Part shown: positions 10,377-20,885 of the stretch, one piece after another | Layout of the letters: the number at the start of each line of letters is the position of its first letter | Numbering within the stretch: the stretch's first letter is position 1 | Assembly: GCA_041663325.1 (NCBI GenBank) | Contig: JBAZRN010000004.1 | Coordinates: 1 to 64,000, forward strand | Reading direction: 5' to 3' | Length of the DNA: 64,000 nucleotides | Origin: CAJBLF01 sp041663325 | GTDB taxonomy: Bacteria; Patescibacteriota; Gracilibacteria; Absconditabacterales; Absconditicoccaceae | The notes under the pieces: generated by a model | Told to the model about the DNA's origin: nothing | The model's database searches: none | What the model saw: the letters and a program-made list of their open reading frames with translations, nothing else | Program-made: the position numbers and the translations under genes

Positions 10377-10937
10377 TTAGTTATTTTCAAGTAACTTTTT
10401 CAATTGTTTGATAGCTCTAGAAAGTCTTTGTCTGACCATTTCATTGGATGATCCTGTGATCGAACAAATTTCTTCGTTTGTTTTTTCTTCAACAAATCTA
10501 AAATAGATAATATCCTTGCTTATATCATCAAGTCTTTTCATCGCTTGCTGTATTTGTTCAAATTTGAAATTATTTTCCAAAAGTTTGGTAAGATCGACGT
10601 CATCCACAAGCGTATCTTCAAAATGCTCTCAATCATCGTTTGTCTGCAACTGTGTAAATGGGGTGTCAGAATTTTTTTTGAAAAAATCTTTGATGGTGTT
10701 TTTGAATATCGTTCGGAAATAAGCGGTAAATGACTGATCTTCTTTGTACACCTTCACTCATTCCCAAAACTTTACATAAAAGTCTGAGATAATATCTTCA
10801 GCATCTTGTTTAACGATAAAATAATTGGCATTGATATAACGAAAAAACATATCAACCGTTTGTAAATAGAACTGATTGAACGCGTTTTGATCTTGCTGTT
10901 TCAGTTTTTTTATGTGCTCTCTATCAAAATTTGTCAC
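10377..10937 (-). CDS. ECF-like RNA polymerase sigma factor
   Basis: A 186-aa sigma-70 family protein. Region 2 is AEDIISDFYVKFWEGVKVYK with AYFWTIFKN, where the Trp is CGA at 10713-10715. Region 4 is an HTH: LDDISKDIIYFRFVEEKTNEEIC then SSNEMVRQRLSRAIKQLKKL. No ATG fits, so the GTG at 10935-10937 is proposed as start. No anti-sigma gene lies beside it. Its neighbours are HU and an S41 protease, so the regulon cannot be inferred. Confidence 0.88.
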
Positions 10938-11129
10938 TACAGCTACATAATTAAGTAAAAAACTATAATGTAATTGATTTATTTTACTCGCATATATTTA
11001 CTTCGTCTGTAATTAATTACGCCGATGAGATGAGCAAATTACATGAAATAAATCACACGAGCGATAGCGAGGAAATATTACGATTTATTACATCTGCCGT
11101 CTAGGCGGATAAATTGCTATTCATTACAT
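10938..11129. repeat. Intergenic repeat cluster
   Basis: No gene. Pieces such as GAGCGATAGCGAGG and TTACATCTGCCGTCTAGGCGGATAAA match the 9115-9288 spacer in style (TTACATC, GCGGAT, TAATTTAC). These look like decayed copies of one dispersed palindromic element. Confidence 0.5.
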
Positions 11130-12407
11130 TTATTTTATCATTTTAGTTATCACTTCTTTCGCTTTTTCGAGCTGGGTATCAATAGCGTCTTTTACATATT
11201 TGTCGGCATCAAATTCTACAACAACATCAGGAGTAGCTCAGGTAATATCTATATTTTCTCCGTTTGGCGTATATCGTTTGCCTACCGTATATTTAAGTGA
11301 AGCTCCATCATCAAATTCATCCATAGTTTGGATAGATCATTTTCCGAAAGTTTGCGTCCCTACGAGCTGAGCGCCTATTTGCTCCTGTAATGCTAATGCG
11401 ATAATTTCTCCTGCAGAAGCGGTCAATCCATCAACTAAGACTACCATAGGGAGATTTTGATAATCTACATATCCTTCTGAGAGTAATTTCTCGTCTTCAA
11501 ATGTGGTGTATTTTGCGCTTACCACCAATTTTCCTTTGGGAATAAAGTGAGATGCAATCTGCACCGCTACAGTCAAATGTCCTCATACATTGCCTCTGAG
11601 ATCGAGAATGATGCCTTGAACTTTTTGCGTTTTAAGTTCGCTAAGCGTTTTTTTCAAAAGATTTTCCGTTTCTTCTCCGATGATGGAAATGTTGATATAT
11701 CCTAGGATTTGCCCATTAGCTCAAGTCATAATTTTCCCGTTGACGGAAGGAATAGTTAATTTATCTCTGGTTATTTCTTTTTCGATAACCTCTTTGTTGC
11801 CATCTTTAGCGATTCTTTCTATCGTAAGTTTTACTTTTGTTCACTTTGGACCTCTTATCTGGCTGATTGCTTGATTGACATCAATGTTTTTGGTAGCTCA
11901 GGTGTTGATCATTACGATCCTATCAAGCATTCTAAGTCCCGCAGTAAATGCAGGCGACCCCTTGATAACTTCATCGATCTGGATATAATAATCTTTTTTA
12001 CTGATCACAGCGCCTATGCCTTCAAAATCTGATGAACCTTTGAGCTCTTCTTGGAATCCAGAATTTTGCTGGCTATCCATATATATAGTATACGGATCAT
12101 CAATTGCATCTACATAAGCTTTCAGCGCATTGCTAAGCATCTTTCCCGTATTGAGTTTTTCTATATTATAATAAGAACTTTGAAGGATGCTATTCACGGT
12201 ATCAAAACGTTCATAGGTTTTCCCTTCTAGTCCAAGATCTTTGGCATTCACGACATTTTTTATCGATGCAACCAAACCATCCAAGTTCAGCCTTCCTTCT
12301 TGGATAATCGGCTGATGAAGTATGTTCCATTCGTGACCAATCTGCCAAACTAAACCGCCGAATAGCGTTCACAATATAAACAGAATGAGTAATTTAGATT
12401 TTTTCAT
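11130..12407 (-). CDS. S41-family C-terminal processing protease
   Basis: A 425-aa secreted or membrane-anchored serine protease. The N-terminus has one hydrophobic helix (KLLILFILGTLFGGLVW). Residues about 120-210 form a PDZ domain (GIGAVISKKD to GSPAFTAGLRMLDRIVMIN). The catalytic region has LDLRGNVGGHL, DGLTASAGEIIALAL (nucleophile Ser) and GTQTFGKGSIQ (catalytic Lys). CtpA-type proteases trim or degrade periplasmic and cell-wall proteins. Length and order are normal for the family. Several UGA-Gly codons are needed, including in NVGGHL. Confidence 0.95.
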
Positions 12408-12427
12408 GATATAGTTTATTAGTAAAT

Positions 12428-12583
12428 AAGAAGATTAGATGCTTAGAGGATTAGGAATGTGTTTTGTGGTAAGAAATATAAGAAGATTAGATGCTTAGAG
12501 GATTAGGAATGTGTTTTGTGGTAAGAAATATAAGAAGATTAGATGCTTAGAGGATTAGGAATGTGTTTTGTGGTAAGAAATAT
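12428..12583. repeat. Three tandem copies of a 52-bp repeat
   Basis: The 52-bp unit, starting AAGAAGATTAGATGCTTAGA, is repeated three times almost without change. Read on the minus strand, each unit contains the last codons and stop of the S23 gene (TCC TAA), so the array is a tandem duplication of that gene's 3' end and flank. Confidence 0.95.
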
Positions 12584-12917
12584 AAGAAGATAGCATTTTA
12601 AGTACTTCTAAGATAGTTCCATGTATAGTAGTAAAATCATCTTTTGATATGAAATGCAGTCTTTCTGAAATAATAAGTTGTGTTTCTAATTCTGCTGCTG
12701 ATCATTTTGCTATGTATAAAAAATGTATATTTTCTTTTTTTGTTCATCTTTCACTTCATTCTGCAATATTTGAGGCAATAGAAACAGCAGATCTTTTGAG
12801 TTGATCAACCAAAGCAAATGTTTCAGTTTTAGGGAATCTATTGATTATTACATAAATTTGTTCTATTAAATCTATAGATTTCTGCCAAACCTTTAATTCT
12901 TGATAACGAGTAATCAT
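12555..12917 (-). CDS. Four-helix bundle protein (S23 / 23S rRNA-IVS type)
   Basis: A 120-aa helical protein with the S23 family hallmarks: YQELKVWQKSIDLIEQIY at the start, SVSIASNIAEGSERGTKKEN in the middle, FLYIAKGSAAELETQL, and a last helix. Relatives are encoded within 23S rRNA intervening sequences of some bacteria or as stand-alone genes; they form pentameric bundles of unknown function. Three Gly in SNIAEGSERG and AKGS are TGA. The gene is bounded by inverted GATTAG-type repeats: the 52-bp array on one side and 12938-12959 on the other. A second family member lies at 44009. Confidence 0.92.
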
Positions 12918-12937
12918 TTTCTGTCCTAAGCGTCTAA

Positions 12938-12959
12938 ATCCTAATCATCTAACGGTCTT
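12938..12959. repeat. Short repeat, inverted relative to the 52-bp array
   Basis: TCTAAATCCTAATCATCTAA, read in reverse, matches TTAGATGCTTAGAGGATTAG of the array on the other side of the S23 gene, with small differences. The pair frames the gene as a candidate unit. Confidence 0.55.
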
Positions 12960-12961
12960 AT

Positions 12962-13309
12962 TTATGTATTCGTCACATTTTGATAGATTTGAAGTATAGA
13001 ATTATCTCTCACAAATACAACATCAAGTACGTACTCTTTGTCGGTAGGATGAGTAAGTAAATAGAAATTAATAGTGTGTTTCACATGTCAGAGTTTCTTG
13101 GGCGTAACGTAGTCTTGGAGGTCATCTATATGATCCACAACTTTTACTTCCACGAAGGTCAGTATATTATTTTTTTGAAAAATCAGATCAAGTTCTCATC
13201 ATTTGATTGTATATTTTCTCTCTATAAGGATATATCAGTGGTCTTGATAGTAATTTGCTACAAGCTCTTCTCACGCATTACCTTTCATTTTTTTATACTT
13301 CGTGTTCAT
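12962..13309 (-). CDS. YraN/UPF0102-family nuclease-like protein
   Basis: A 115-aa protein with the UPF0102 pattern: GNAGEELVANYYQDHGY, IERKYTIKGGELDLIF and LTFVEVKVV. The residues E, D and E-x-K are those of restriction-endonuclease-like folds, and the family is often called YraN. Its role in bacteria is unclear (Holliday-junction or DNA-uptake roles have been suggested). It begins 22 bp after the superoxide dismutase stop and probably shares its transcript. Confidence 0.88.
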
Positions 13310-13331
13310 GGATGTTTATACAATATAAACA

Positions 13332-13931
13332 TTATTGGCTGAATATCTCGTTTACTTTGTCCCAATTGATGCACTTCCAGATGTTTGTGACATATTCTAT
13401 TCTACGATTCTGATATTTTAAATAATAAGCATGTTCCCGTACATCTATAGCAAGCAATGCTTTTTTATTATGCGTCAAAGGACCTCATGCGTTGCTGGTA
13501 TTCATAATATCTAGTGTTCCATCGGTATGTTGCACCAACCAGGTTCGTCCAGAACCGAAGTTTCCAACCGCGCTTGCTATCATAGTTCCTTTAAATGCTT
13601 CAAAACTTCACCACTTTTCAATAATCTTTTTTGCTAAATCACTGTTTTTTATCTTTTGAAATCATCAGTCTCATCATCTAGTATGGTCTATAAGTCCATT
13701 TCGATAAAAGGTATGATTCCATATCTGGGCAGCATTATTGAATATCGGTCAGTCAGAAGTTTTGATGATTTCTTCTAGTTCCCAATCTTTAAATCACGTA
13801 TCAGCCACTAATTCATTTAGTTTATTCACATAGCCTTGATGATGTTTGGTATAATGTAATTCAACCGTCTGAGCATCAATAATTGGTTCCAATGCCTTGA
13901 AATCAAAGGGGAGAGGAGCTAATGTAAACAT
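13332..13931 (-). CDS. sod: Superoxide dismutase (Fe/Mn family)
   Basis: A 199-aa cytoplasmic enzyme that converts superoxide to oxygen and peroxide. Metal ligands: His in LHYTKHHQGYV (with the second-shell His), His in QIWNHTFYWNG, and Asp and His in AIDVWEHAYYLKYQNRR. Three invariant Trp are not TGG: CGA at 13701 (FYW), CGA at 13545 (SGWTWL) and CGG at 13437 (DVWEHAYY), which makes this gene the clearest proof of CGA/CGG=Trp. TGA encodes many Gly, for example TGATGA in RGGDGG. Fe versus Mn preference was not determined. Confidence 0.97.
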
Positions 13932-13967
13932 AATTTTAAATTACAAAATAAAAATTACGCAAGCAAA

Positions 13968-14010
13968 TAACTTTAAGCTTTCGGCTTTATGCTTTAAGCC
14001 GAAAGCAATT
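13968..14010. repeat. AGCTTTAAGCTT-type palindromic repeat
   Basis: AGCTTTCGGCTTTATGCTTTAAGCCGAAAGC is an imperfect inverted repeat between the two-component locus and sod. Related sequences occur near 22366, 54098, 55099, 59805 and 60925. Confidence 0.6.
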
Positions 14011-14044
14011 GTACAGGTTGCCAGAAAAGTTTCAAGAGAAAAAA

Positions 14045-14698
14045 TTAAGATTTTTCTATCTTATATCCATATCATTTAATGGTTGTGATAAGGCGTTTAT
14101 CAAGTTTTCTCCTTAAGTTAGCTATATAAACGTCAAGTGTATTGGTTTCTTCCCAAATAGCTTTTCCTCACCAGACATATTCAATGATATCAGTCCTAGA
14201 AACCACTGAACCATAATTTTTTATCAGATACGCTAAGACGTAAAACTCTTTGATGCTTAGATGAACTTCTTTTCCCTTTTTGAGGACTTTTCTCGTAGGT
14301 AAAACTACTTCAATATCTCCAAAAACAAAACTATCAAACTTATTTTTTCTTTTCATAATAGCCTTTATGCGAAGCAGGAGTTCATCTAGGTCAAAAGGTT
14401 TCACGAGGTAATCATCAGCGCCGCAACCGAATCATTCTACTTTATCTTCCAGCTGTCCTTTAGCAGTAAGCATGATAATGGGTACTTCACTTTTGGTTCT
14501 GATTTTTTGGCATACTAACATCCCATTGAGTTTGGGAAGCATGATATCGAGTAAAATAATATCGTAAGATTTTCTTTTAGCTTTCTGCAATCACTCTTCT
14601 CCATCATAAGAAACATCAACTTGAAAATGTTCAAGCTCCAAATATTTTTGGATATTTGTTGCTATAGTCTTATTATCTTCTACTAAGAGAATATTCAT
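14045..14698 (-). CDS. OmpR/PhoB-type response regulator
   Basis: A 217-aa DNA-binding regulator. The receiver domain begins MNILLVEDNKTIATN (acidic pocket ED), has the phospho-acceptor Asp in YDIILLDIMLPKLNG, and the switch Lys in ADDYLVKPFDLDELL. The C-terminus is a winged helix: EVHLSIKEFYVLAYLIKN and NTLDVYIANLRRKLD with IKGYGYKIEK. It starts 4 bp after the kinase stop. By position it should control the adjacent MacAB-like export genes; this is inference. Confidence 0.95.
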
Positions 14699-14702
14699 CG
14701 AC

Positions 14703-15935
14703 TTATCAAAAATAAATAGTAAAGATACTGCCTTTTTTGAGCTGGCTTTGGACGGTAATTTTTCGTCCATGTACATGCACAAATTTATGCACCAAATATA
14801 ATCACAATCCAAATCACAATCCTTCCGACCTAGATTCATCAGCTCTCCAAAATCTTTCCCAGACATGGGGGAGCGCTTCCTGATCAATACCGATGCCTGT
14901 ATCCTGGATTTCTAGTTTTTTTTCATCTAAAGTTATAGTAATAGTGCCTCATGATTTTGTATATTTACAGGCGTTATCGAGCAAATTTTTGATAATGCTT
15001 ACCACTCATGCAGGATGCGCGGGGCGAATAATATTTTTTTTGATATGAAGGGCAAAAAGTAATTTCTTCGTAGCATATATGCCTTTGATGTTTTCTATTG
15101 TGGTGGTGAGGAGTTTGGAAATGTTGGTTTTTTCAGTAGCTATGGCATCATAAGCATCCAATTTAGCTATAAGCAAAAGTTGTTCAAGGAGCTCATTGAT
15201 ATGCTTGATGCTTCATTTAATATTTGCCAATCAGCTTTCATATGTTTTTGCTTTAAGCATATAGTCGATGCTTGTAGAGATACTCATCAGAGGAGTTTTG
15301 ATCTCATGAGAGGCGTTGGAAACAAAATCCTTGAGCGCCTGGGTATGCTGGTGAATTTTTGCTAAGAAAGTATTGATAGTCTCTGCGACTATTTTCACTT
15401 CATCATCCGTCGGTCCAGGAAGATTGATTCTTTTATGTAAGGTTTCAGGATTCAATCATTGGACAAAATTGACTAATTGTTTGAGTGATTTCAGCGAACT
15501 TTTGACAAAAAATAACGACACCACATAACTCAATGCGCTAAAAATAAAAAATAATCGGAGACTGACCTTGAGAAGCAAGACTTGCATTTCCATCTGGTTT
15601 TCTATGGGTACAAAGGAAAGCTTTCCATCTTTTTGAGCGAACAATATCCATTCATTATCTATGTGCGCTATATTTACTACCTGTTTTTTCTTAATGATAT
15701 TTTTGGCAAGTGCGTCTTCCAAAACAAGTTCTTGTGGGACATCTCTAGGTCATAGAGGCGGCATTCGCTGTGGTCTCATACGTTCTATTGCTCATGGATT
15801 ATTGAATCTATGCTGTTGCGATCCATATCGAAATCAGAAAAAAAAGAGATTAAGAAAAACTCCCAAGATAAGCAAGATGCTTGCTGTGAATATGGTGAAT
15901 TTTAAGCTGATTTTGGTAGAGGTTTTTAGTTGCAT
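14703..15935 (-). CDS. Sensor histidine kinase
   Basis: A 410-aa membrane kinase. One helix near residues 10-30 and a second near 125-150 bracket a short extracytoplasmic segment with Arg/Pro-rich sequence. The H-box is FVSNASHEIKTPLMS (autophosphorylated His), and the ATPase domain has IKNLLDNACKYTKSGG, LEIQDTGIGID, VWERFWRADESRSEG and GLGFGLGLYLVHKF. UGA encodes Gly in the G boxes. Four base pairs separate it from its response regulator. The stimulus is unknown; antimicrobial peptides or envelope damage would fit the neighbouring exporter. Confidence 0.95.
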
Positions 15936-15996
15936 GCTAATCTAGGCAGTAAAAAGACTGAAGGTCAGTGTAATAAAATCGTAAAATTATGCAATC

Positions 15997-17211
15997 TTAT
16001 TCATATCTCAACGCATCGATAGGTTTAAGTCTAGCAGCTCTATACGCAGGGAAGATACCGAATATCAATCCTATCGCTGTTGCACATCCAAAAGCCAGAA
16101 GAATCGATGAAAATGTTATGATTCATGCAACAATATTTTTAATAGCGAAAATAATTACGTAGCTTAAAAATACTCATATGATGCCTCAGGAAATACAAAG
16201 CACCAAAGATTCAGCGAGAAATTGGAAAATGATATCTCTATTTTGTGCGCCTATGGCTCTGCGGATACCTATTTCACGGGTTCTTTCCGTAACCGATACC
16301 AGCATGATATTCATCACGCCTATCCCTCAGACAATAAGGGAAATAGCTGCAATAGCGCCAAGGAATAATTTCATTGTACTTGTTATCGAACTGACGGTTG
16401 AAAGAACATCAGCCTGACTAGCAACCGTGAAGTTAGCATCGGCAGAATCAGTGATATTGAAATGAGCAAGCAATGTTTTTTCAATAGTAGCTTTTGCTGT
16501 ATCTATCATTTTTGTAGTTGTGACGGATAATGCGATATCGGAAAGATACTTCGTTCCAAAAAGTCTTTGTTGTGCAGTAGTGAGCGGAACGAAAACAGTA
16601 CTATCAGCATTACCCATAGTTGATGTTCATTTCTGTTTCATGACACCGATGACGGTAAGTATGACATTTCCTAGACGGATATCTTTCCCGATAGGATTCA
16701 CAGTGCCAAAAAGCGTCTCTGCAGTTGTATATCAGATGACGGCGACTTTATCGACATTATTTACGTTCTGTTGGCTGATGAAGGCTCAATATTCTACACG
16801 GGAATTACGTACAGTAAGATAAGAAGGTTCGACTCCATATACGGAGACCTGCATATTATTCGCGCCATAGATAGCTTGTTTTCTGCTTCCATATTCAGGC
16901 GATACCGCAGCGATATTTGGAAGTTTTGCAACAATATCAGCTTCTTCGGTGGTAAGGACATTTTCTGAGCTTCTCGCTCATTCTGCTCCTCTTACATTAG
17001 TTTGCTGATCTCATCAAGGAGTGACGGAGAGCAAATTAGTTCACAATGATTCTACATTAGAAAGAATGCTGGCAGTAGCTCATTGACCGACAGCAAGCAA
17101 AACGACTACTGATAAAATTCCGATGATGATACCAAGACTACTCAGTCATGATCTCAGTTTATTCTCCTTGAAGGTAAGGAATGCTGCTTTGAAATATACT
17201 CGTAGAGACAT
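15997..17211 (-). CDS. MacB-type ABC transporter permease
   Basis: A 404-aa membrane protein of the MacB/FtsX permease class: one N-terminal helix (SSLGIIIGILSVVVLLAVG), a large extracytoplasmic domain (residues about 60-270) and three C-terminal helices around GGIGVMNIMLVSVTERTREIG and ending PAYRAARLKPIDALRYE. These mechanotransmission permeases drive export of peptides or drugs, or lipoprotein transfer. It works with the ATPase (17298) and adaptor (18036) encoded directly upstream. Confidence 0.93.
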
Positions 17212-17297
17212 TCTTTCATTAATTTTAAATAATAAATTATTCTGAACTCTGGATTCTATATTGTAAATTCTATATTCTGAATTCTGAACTCTGCATT

Positions 17298-18014
17298 CTA
17301 TTCATCTTTCTGACCATTTTTTACTTTCTGTTCTTTTCCATCTATATGGACTTTTTCTATCAACCCATCTCTCATATGCACATTATGTTTTGCAAAAGCG
17401 GCGATATCATGCTCATGAGTGACCATAATGATGGTTTTGCCTTCTTTATTAAGTTTCGTAAAAATATCCATGATTTCATAACTTGTTTTCGTATCTAAAT
17501 TTCCTGTCGGTTCGTCAGCAAGAATAAGCGTCGGATTAGTGATGATGGCACGGGCGATAGCAACTCTCTGTTGTTCTCATCAGGATAATTGATTAGGTTT
17601 GCTATGTATTTTGTGTGCAAGTCAGACTTTTTCAAGCGCTTTGATAGCTCTTTCTTTCTGTTCAGCTTTTGGAACACCTTGATACGATAAAGGCAAGGTG
17701 ACCTGATCAAGGACAGGGATTCTAGGAATCAGATTATACGCTTGAAAAACAAATCAGATTTTTTTTGAACGCAATTGTGCTTTTGCATTTTCATCAAGCG
17801 AAGGAAGAGTTTTTCCATTGAGGATATATTCACCGCTTGTCGGTGTATCAAGAAGTCAGATGATATTCATCAATGTTGATTTTCCTGATCATGAAGGTCC
17901 CATGATGGCGAAAAAATCTCCATCCTTGATGGTCAGATCAATTCCGAAAAGAACCTTCTGCATAATTTCTTTCCCGTTCATATAATCTTTTTTGATATTC
18001 TTGAGCTCTAACAT
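17298..18014 (-). CDS. MacB/LolD-type ABC transporter ATP-binding protein
   Basis: A 238-aa ATPase. Walker A is GPSGSGKST (one Gly is TGA), the Q-loop is FVFQAYNL, the signature is LSGGEQQRVAIARA, Walker B is LILADEPTGNLD and the switch is VTHEHD. The family powers MacAB-like and LolCDE-like systems. It ends with a Lys/Asp-rich tail (GKEQKVKNGQKDE). It sits between the adaptor gene and permease in one minus-strand operon. Confidence 0.96.
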
Positions 18015-18035
18015 GCAAGAAAATTAACAATAAAA

Positions 18036-19907
18036 TTAATTGCTAGGTGGGGTTCATCATCAATCCGGTCTTCATGAAGTAGCTCATTCCAGTGCTCTCA
18101 TGGAGCCCATAGAAGATCACATATCTGATTTGATAGAATTTCCTGATGTAGAAATCGACGAAGTAGCGGTAGCCGATGCTGTATATGTCGTAAGTGAAAT
18201 GACATCTCATAGAGAAAGGCCAGAAAGGATTTCTGAATTTATACCATCAGTTATTCCTACGACCACAGTTTTGGGAATAAGAGTTCATCATACTGTAACA
18301 GGAATAGCGGTTATTCATTTTATAGTTTGTATTGCGGTGCTTGGGACAATAAGTACGTCATCCCTTTTTTCTATGGTGATATTCACCGTAACCGACATCC
18401 CGTCATATATTTTTCTCTCTCATTTCGTCATCGCTATATTAGCATAATAAGAGACTACTCCAGCACTGGTAACCGGTGTCGGATCTATAGTGGAAATAGC
18501 TCATGTAGCTGAATATCCTGGATACGCATCAAATGAAATCTCTGCCTCAAGTCATTTATCTATTTTCACGATATCAATTTGATCTATCAGCATAGTCACT
18601 TCATAAATATCCGGGTTTGACATGGTTATGCCGTAAGAAGAAGTACCGGCATTAGACGAAACGGTATCGCCTACTTTGAATCCTATCGCATCAATAGTTC
18701 CATCAAAAGGAGCTGTAATTTGATAATTATCTAATTGTTGAGAAGTTTGTTGATAACTAAGTTGAGATTGTTTTATAGAATTTGATTGAAGCGTCCTGGT
18801 ATTGGAATCAGGTCAATTTTCCATATCCTGCAATGTCTGTTGAAGTGTCTGTAATTGAGCTTCATCAGTATTCACTTCATCTTGTTTAGTCTGGATATCC
18901 GTTGATGTATTACTGAAATTTTGGATATCGGTATTTGCAGAAGAAAGATGAGAAAGTACTTTGGAATTTGAACTATTCAAAGTGCTAAGCCATGAATTTA
19001 TCTGGCTTTGAGATATAGCTCACTCACCGACCATAGCATTATTCACTGCATTGATACCATTATCCATCATAGTAGATAACGCATTAAGTAATGTTTTTTC
19101 CTGATTTTGAAGTGTCTGTACAGACTCCCTTGTCGTCGTACTGGAAGATGATATATTTGAAAGTTGAGTATTCAAGAGACTAAGAGCCGTAGTTGCAGTA
19201 TCAAAATATGTTTTCGCATTATTGTAATAGACCGATGTCGTAGCTTGGATCAATGTCTTATTATAACTATTAGCATAGGTATCGTTTCTAGGAGTGAAAC
19301 TGAATATCTTATCTATATTTTCCAAAATATCCTTGCTATCATTTGCTACACCCTTGGCATTCAACGTATTGGTCTGGACATAAGAACTTGTATTCTGTAA
19401 GATATTTCAGACATCTGACTTCAGATCCTGTAAATCTTTTTTTGCTATATCTAATTTGCTTTGAGCACTATTGACGTCATTTTGAGCTTTAAATATATCA
19501 GCATCAGTATATTGATTCAAAAGCTTATCATAATTTATCCTTGCATTTTGGATGCTCAATGACTGCTGGGAAAGACTGATGGAAAGCTGTTTTTTATCCA
19601 ATTCAGCAAGAAGCTGGCCTGCCTTCACTTTATCACCCTCTTTCACGTAAATTTTCGTTACTTTACCTTCAGTCCCAAAGACCAATGTTTGCAGATTCGT
19701 GATTTTCGTAGTACCTAATACCTTAAGCGTATTTTCAATGGAACCAGAGATCACGGTATACGTTGAAGCGGTAGCTGTCGTAGTGGTAGTAGTAGAAGTA
19801 AAAAATCACCTTATTACAAAAATAAGAAGAACGGCAACAAGAAGTACATATCGTTTATGACTTTTGATCATTCCCCAGGTTTTTTTAGAAATTTCGTTTA
19901 TGTCCAT
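18036..19907 (-). CDS. MacA/HlyD-type efflux adaptor protein
   Basis: A 623-aa membrane-anchored adaptor, long for the family. One N-terminal helix is near residues 22-37. A lipoyl-like half, GKVTKIYVKEGDKVKAGQLLAELDKK, leads into a very long coiled coil (about residues 100-370), then YQITAPFDGTIDAIGFKVGD closes the lipoyl domain, followed by beta-barrel and membrane-proximal domains (VLIVPSTAIQ). The tail is Gly/Pro rich with TGATGATGA coding Gly-Gly-Gly. The long hairpin may span a thick envelope in a cell that has no evident TolC gene here. Confidence 0.92.
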
Positions 19908-19940
19908 GTTGTATTAAGATACATTTAAAAATTCAAGTAA

Positions 19941-20186
19941 TTAGTTTCCTCATTTTCTTCCAGCGTATCATCATCACATCATTCCTCATCACATACCAGG
20001 AAATCATGAAATTCCACGAGAATTAGTCATAGATCAGCCAAAATTATGAGAAGGTTTACGTCATCCATATCTATGGACGTTTTGTATAATCAGAATCAAT
20101 GATAATATACAGATAACAACGATAAGAGAGTTTCTGACCGTAAAAAAGTCTTTTGCTTTGTCAATCATGTGTTTTGTCGTCATCAT
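19941..20186 (-). CDS. Small Gly/Met-rich membrane protein
   Basis: An 81-aa protein invisible under the standard code. One membrane helix (NSLIVVICILSLILIIQ) is followed by a tail rich in Gly and Met (FPGMGGGMMGGGY), most of whose Gly are TGA codons, including TGATGATGA. It starts with ATG ATG just upstream of the adaptor gene and is likely co-transcribed. Met-rich tails can bind Cu(I) or Ag(I), but that is speculation. Function unknown. Confidence 0.7.
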
Positions 20187-20202
20187 ATATAATAAGCATA
20201 TA

Positions 20203-20240
20203 AAAAAACAAAAAAACTTACCAGCCTACACAGGTAAGTT
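20203..20240 (-). terminator. Terminator of the gene at 20254-20736
   Basis: On the minus strand AACTTACC and GGTAAGTT pair around TGTGTAGGCT and run into T7GT7. It would partly separate the upstream gene from the export operon. Confidence 0.85.
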
Positions 20241-20253
20241 TATATAGAGTATA

Positions 20254-20736
20254 TTAGTAGCAGCCAACCATTCATCATCTTTTTCTCATGTTTTCATTTC
20301 TTGCTGATCATCATCCATTTCTTCATTGTCTATCATTACCCATCATATTTTTTTCATCCAACATCATAGGATTGAAACCAGCGTTGCTTCCTGATCATAA
20401 TTTCGCTTCAAGATCCTGCACGGTTTTCATGGCAGTTTGAAGTTCTACTCGCGTAGCGAATTTTTCTGGAGTATTGATTTGTTCTAGCATTTTACTTCCG
20501 CTAAACAATGTTTGAAACGCTGTATAATCTTTTGTAGTGATGATGTTTTCTAGCCCTGACATCATCTCCGCTTGTTTTCATTCAGCAAATATGCCACATC
20601 AAGCATTTCCAAATTTTCCTTCAAATCTATTGTTATAATGTCTTGTATGAGCAGCCAAACCAATGATTCCTCAGAGTACGATCACTCCTGCTACAGAAGC
20701 TGCGATAGTAATAATTGTTTTTTTATCAAATGTCAT
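20254..20736 (-). CDS. Membrane-anchored Gly/Met/Asn-rich protein
   Basis: A 160-aa protein with an N-terminal helix (IITIAASVAGVIVLGGIIGLAA), a small helical domain (residues about 50-110) and a tail with MM pairs, Asn, Arg and Gly (FNPMMLDEKNMMGND) ending MVGCY. Layout and size recall periplasmic CpxP/Spy-like stress proteins, but no LTxxQ motif is seen. Many Gly are TGA. It resembles the small protein at 19941 in its tail. Position next to the MacAB-type locus suggests an envelope-stress role; unproven. Confidence 0.75.
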
Positions 20737-20885
20737 AGTAAAATATAATGGAATAAAAGTATTTGCTGTAAAGCGTCGTCAGTATAATTAATCACCTTAA
20801 ATGAACCTTAAAGAAATAACCCTACTGAATAAACATGATTTTTCTATATGGAAAAAACAAAGCGATTATATATAGTAATTTCATC

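Noticed and set aside
12428..12583. 52-bp tandem repeats as an origin or iteron array
   Set aside because: The units contain the end of the S23 gene and no DnaA-box-like TTATNCACA cluster or AT-rich unwinding element beside dnaA was seen.
14591..14887. Minus-strand 98-aa frame spanning the kinase-regulator junction
   Set aside because: Only its last part coincides with the regulator start; the rest is an alternative frame over the kinase ATPase domain.
18040..18447. Plus-strand frame of 135 codons over the MacA-like gene
   Set aside because: It lies antisense to the adaptor gene, whose frame has clear lipoyl and barrel motifs; the plus frame is a by-product.
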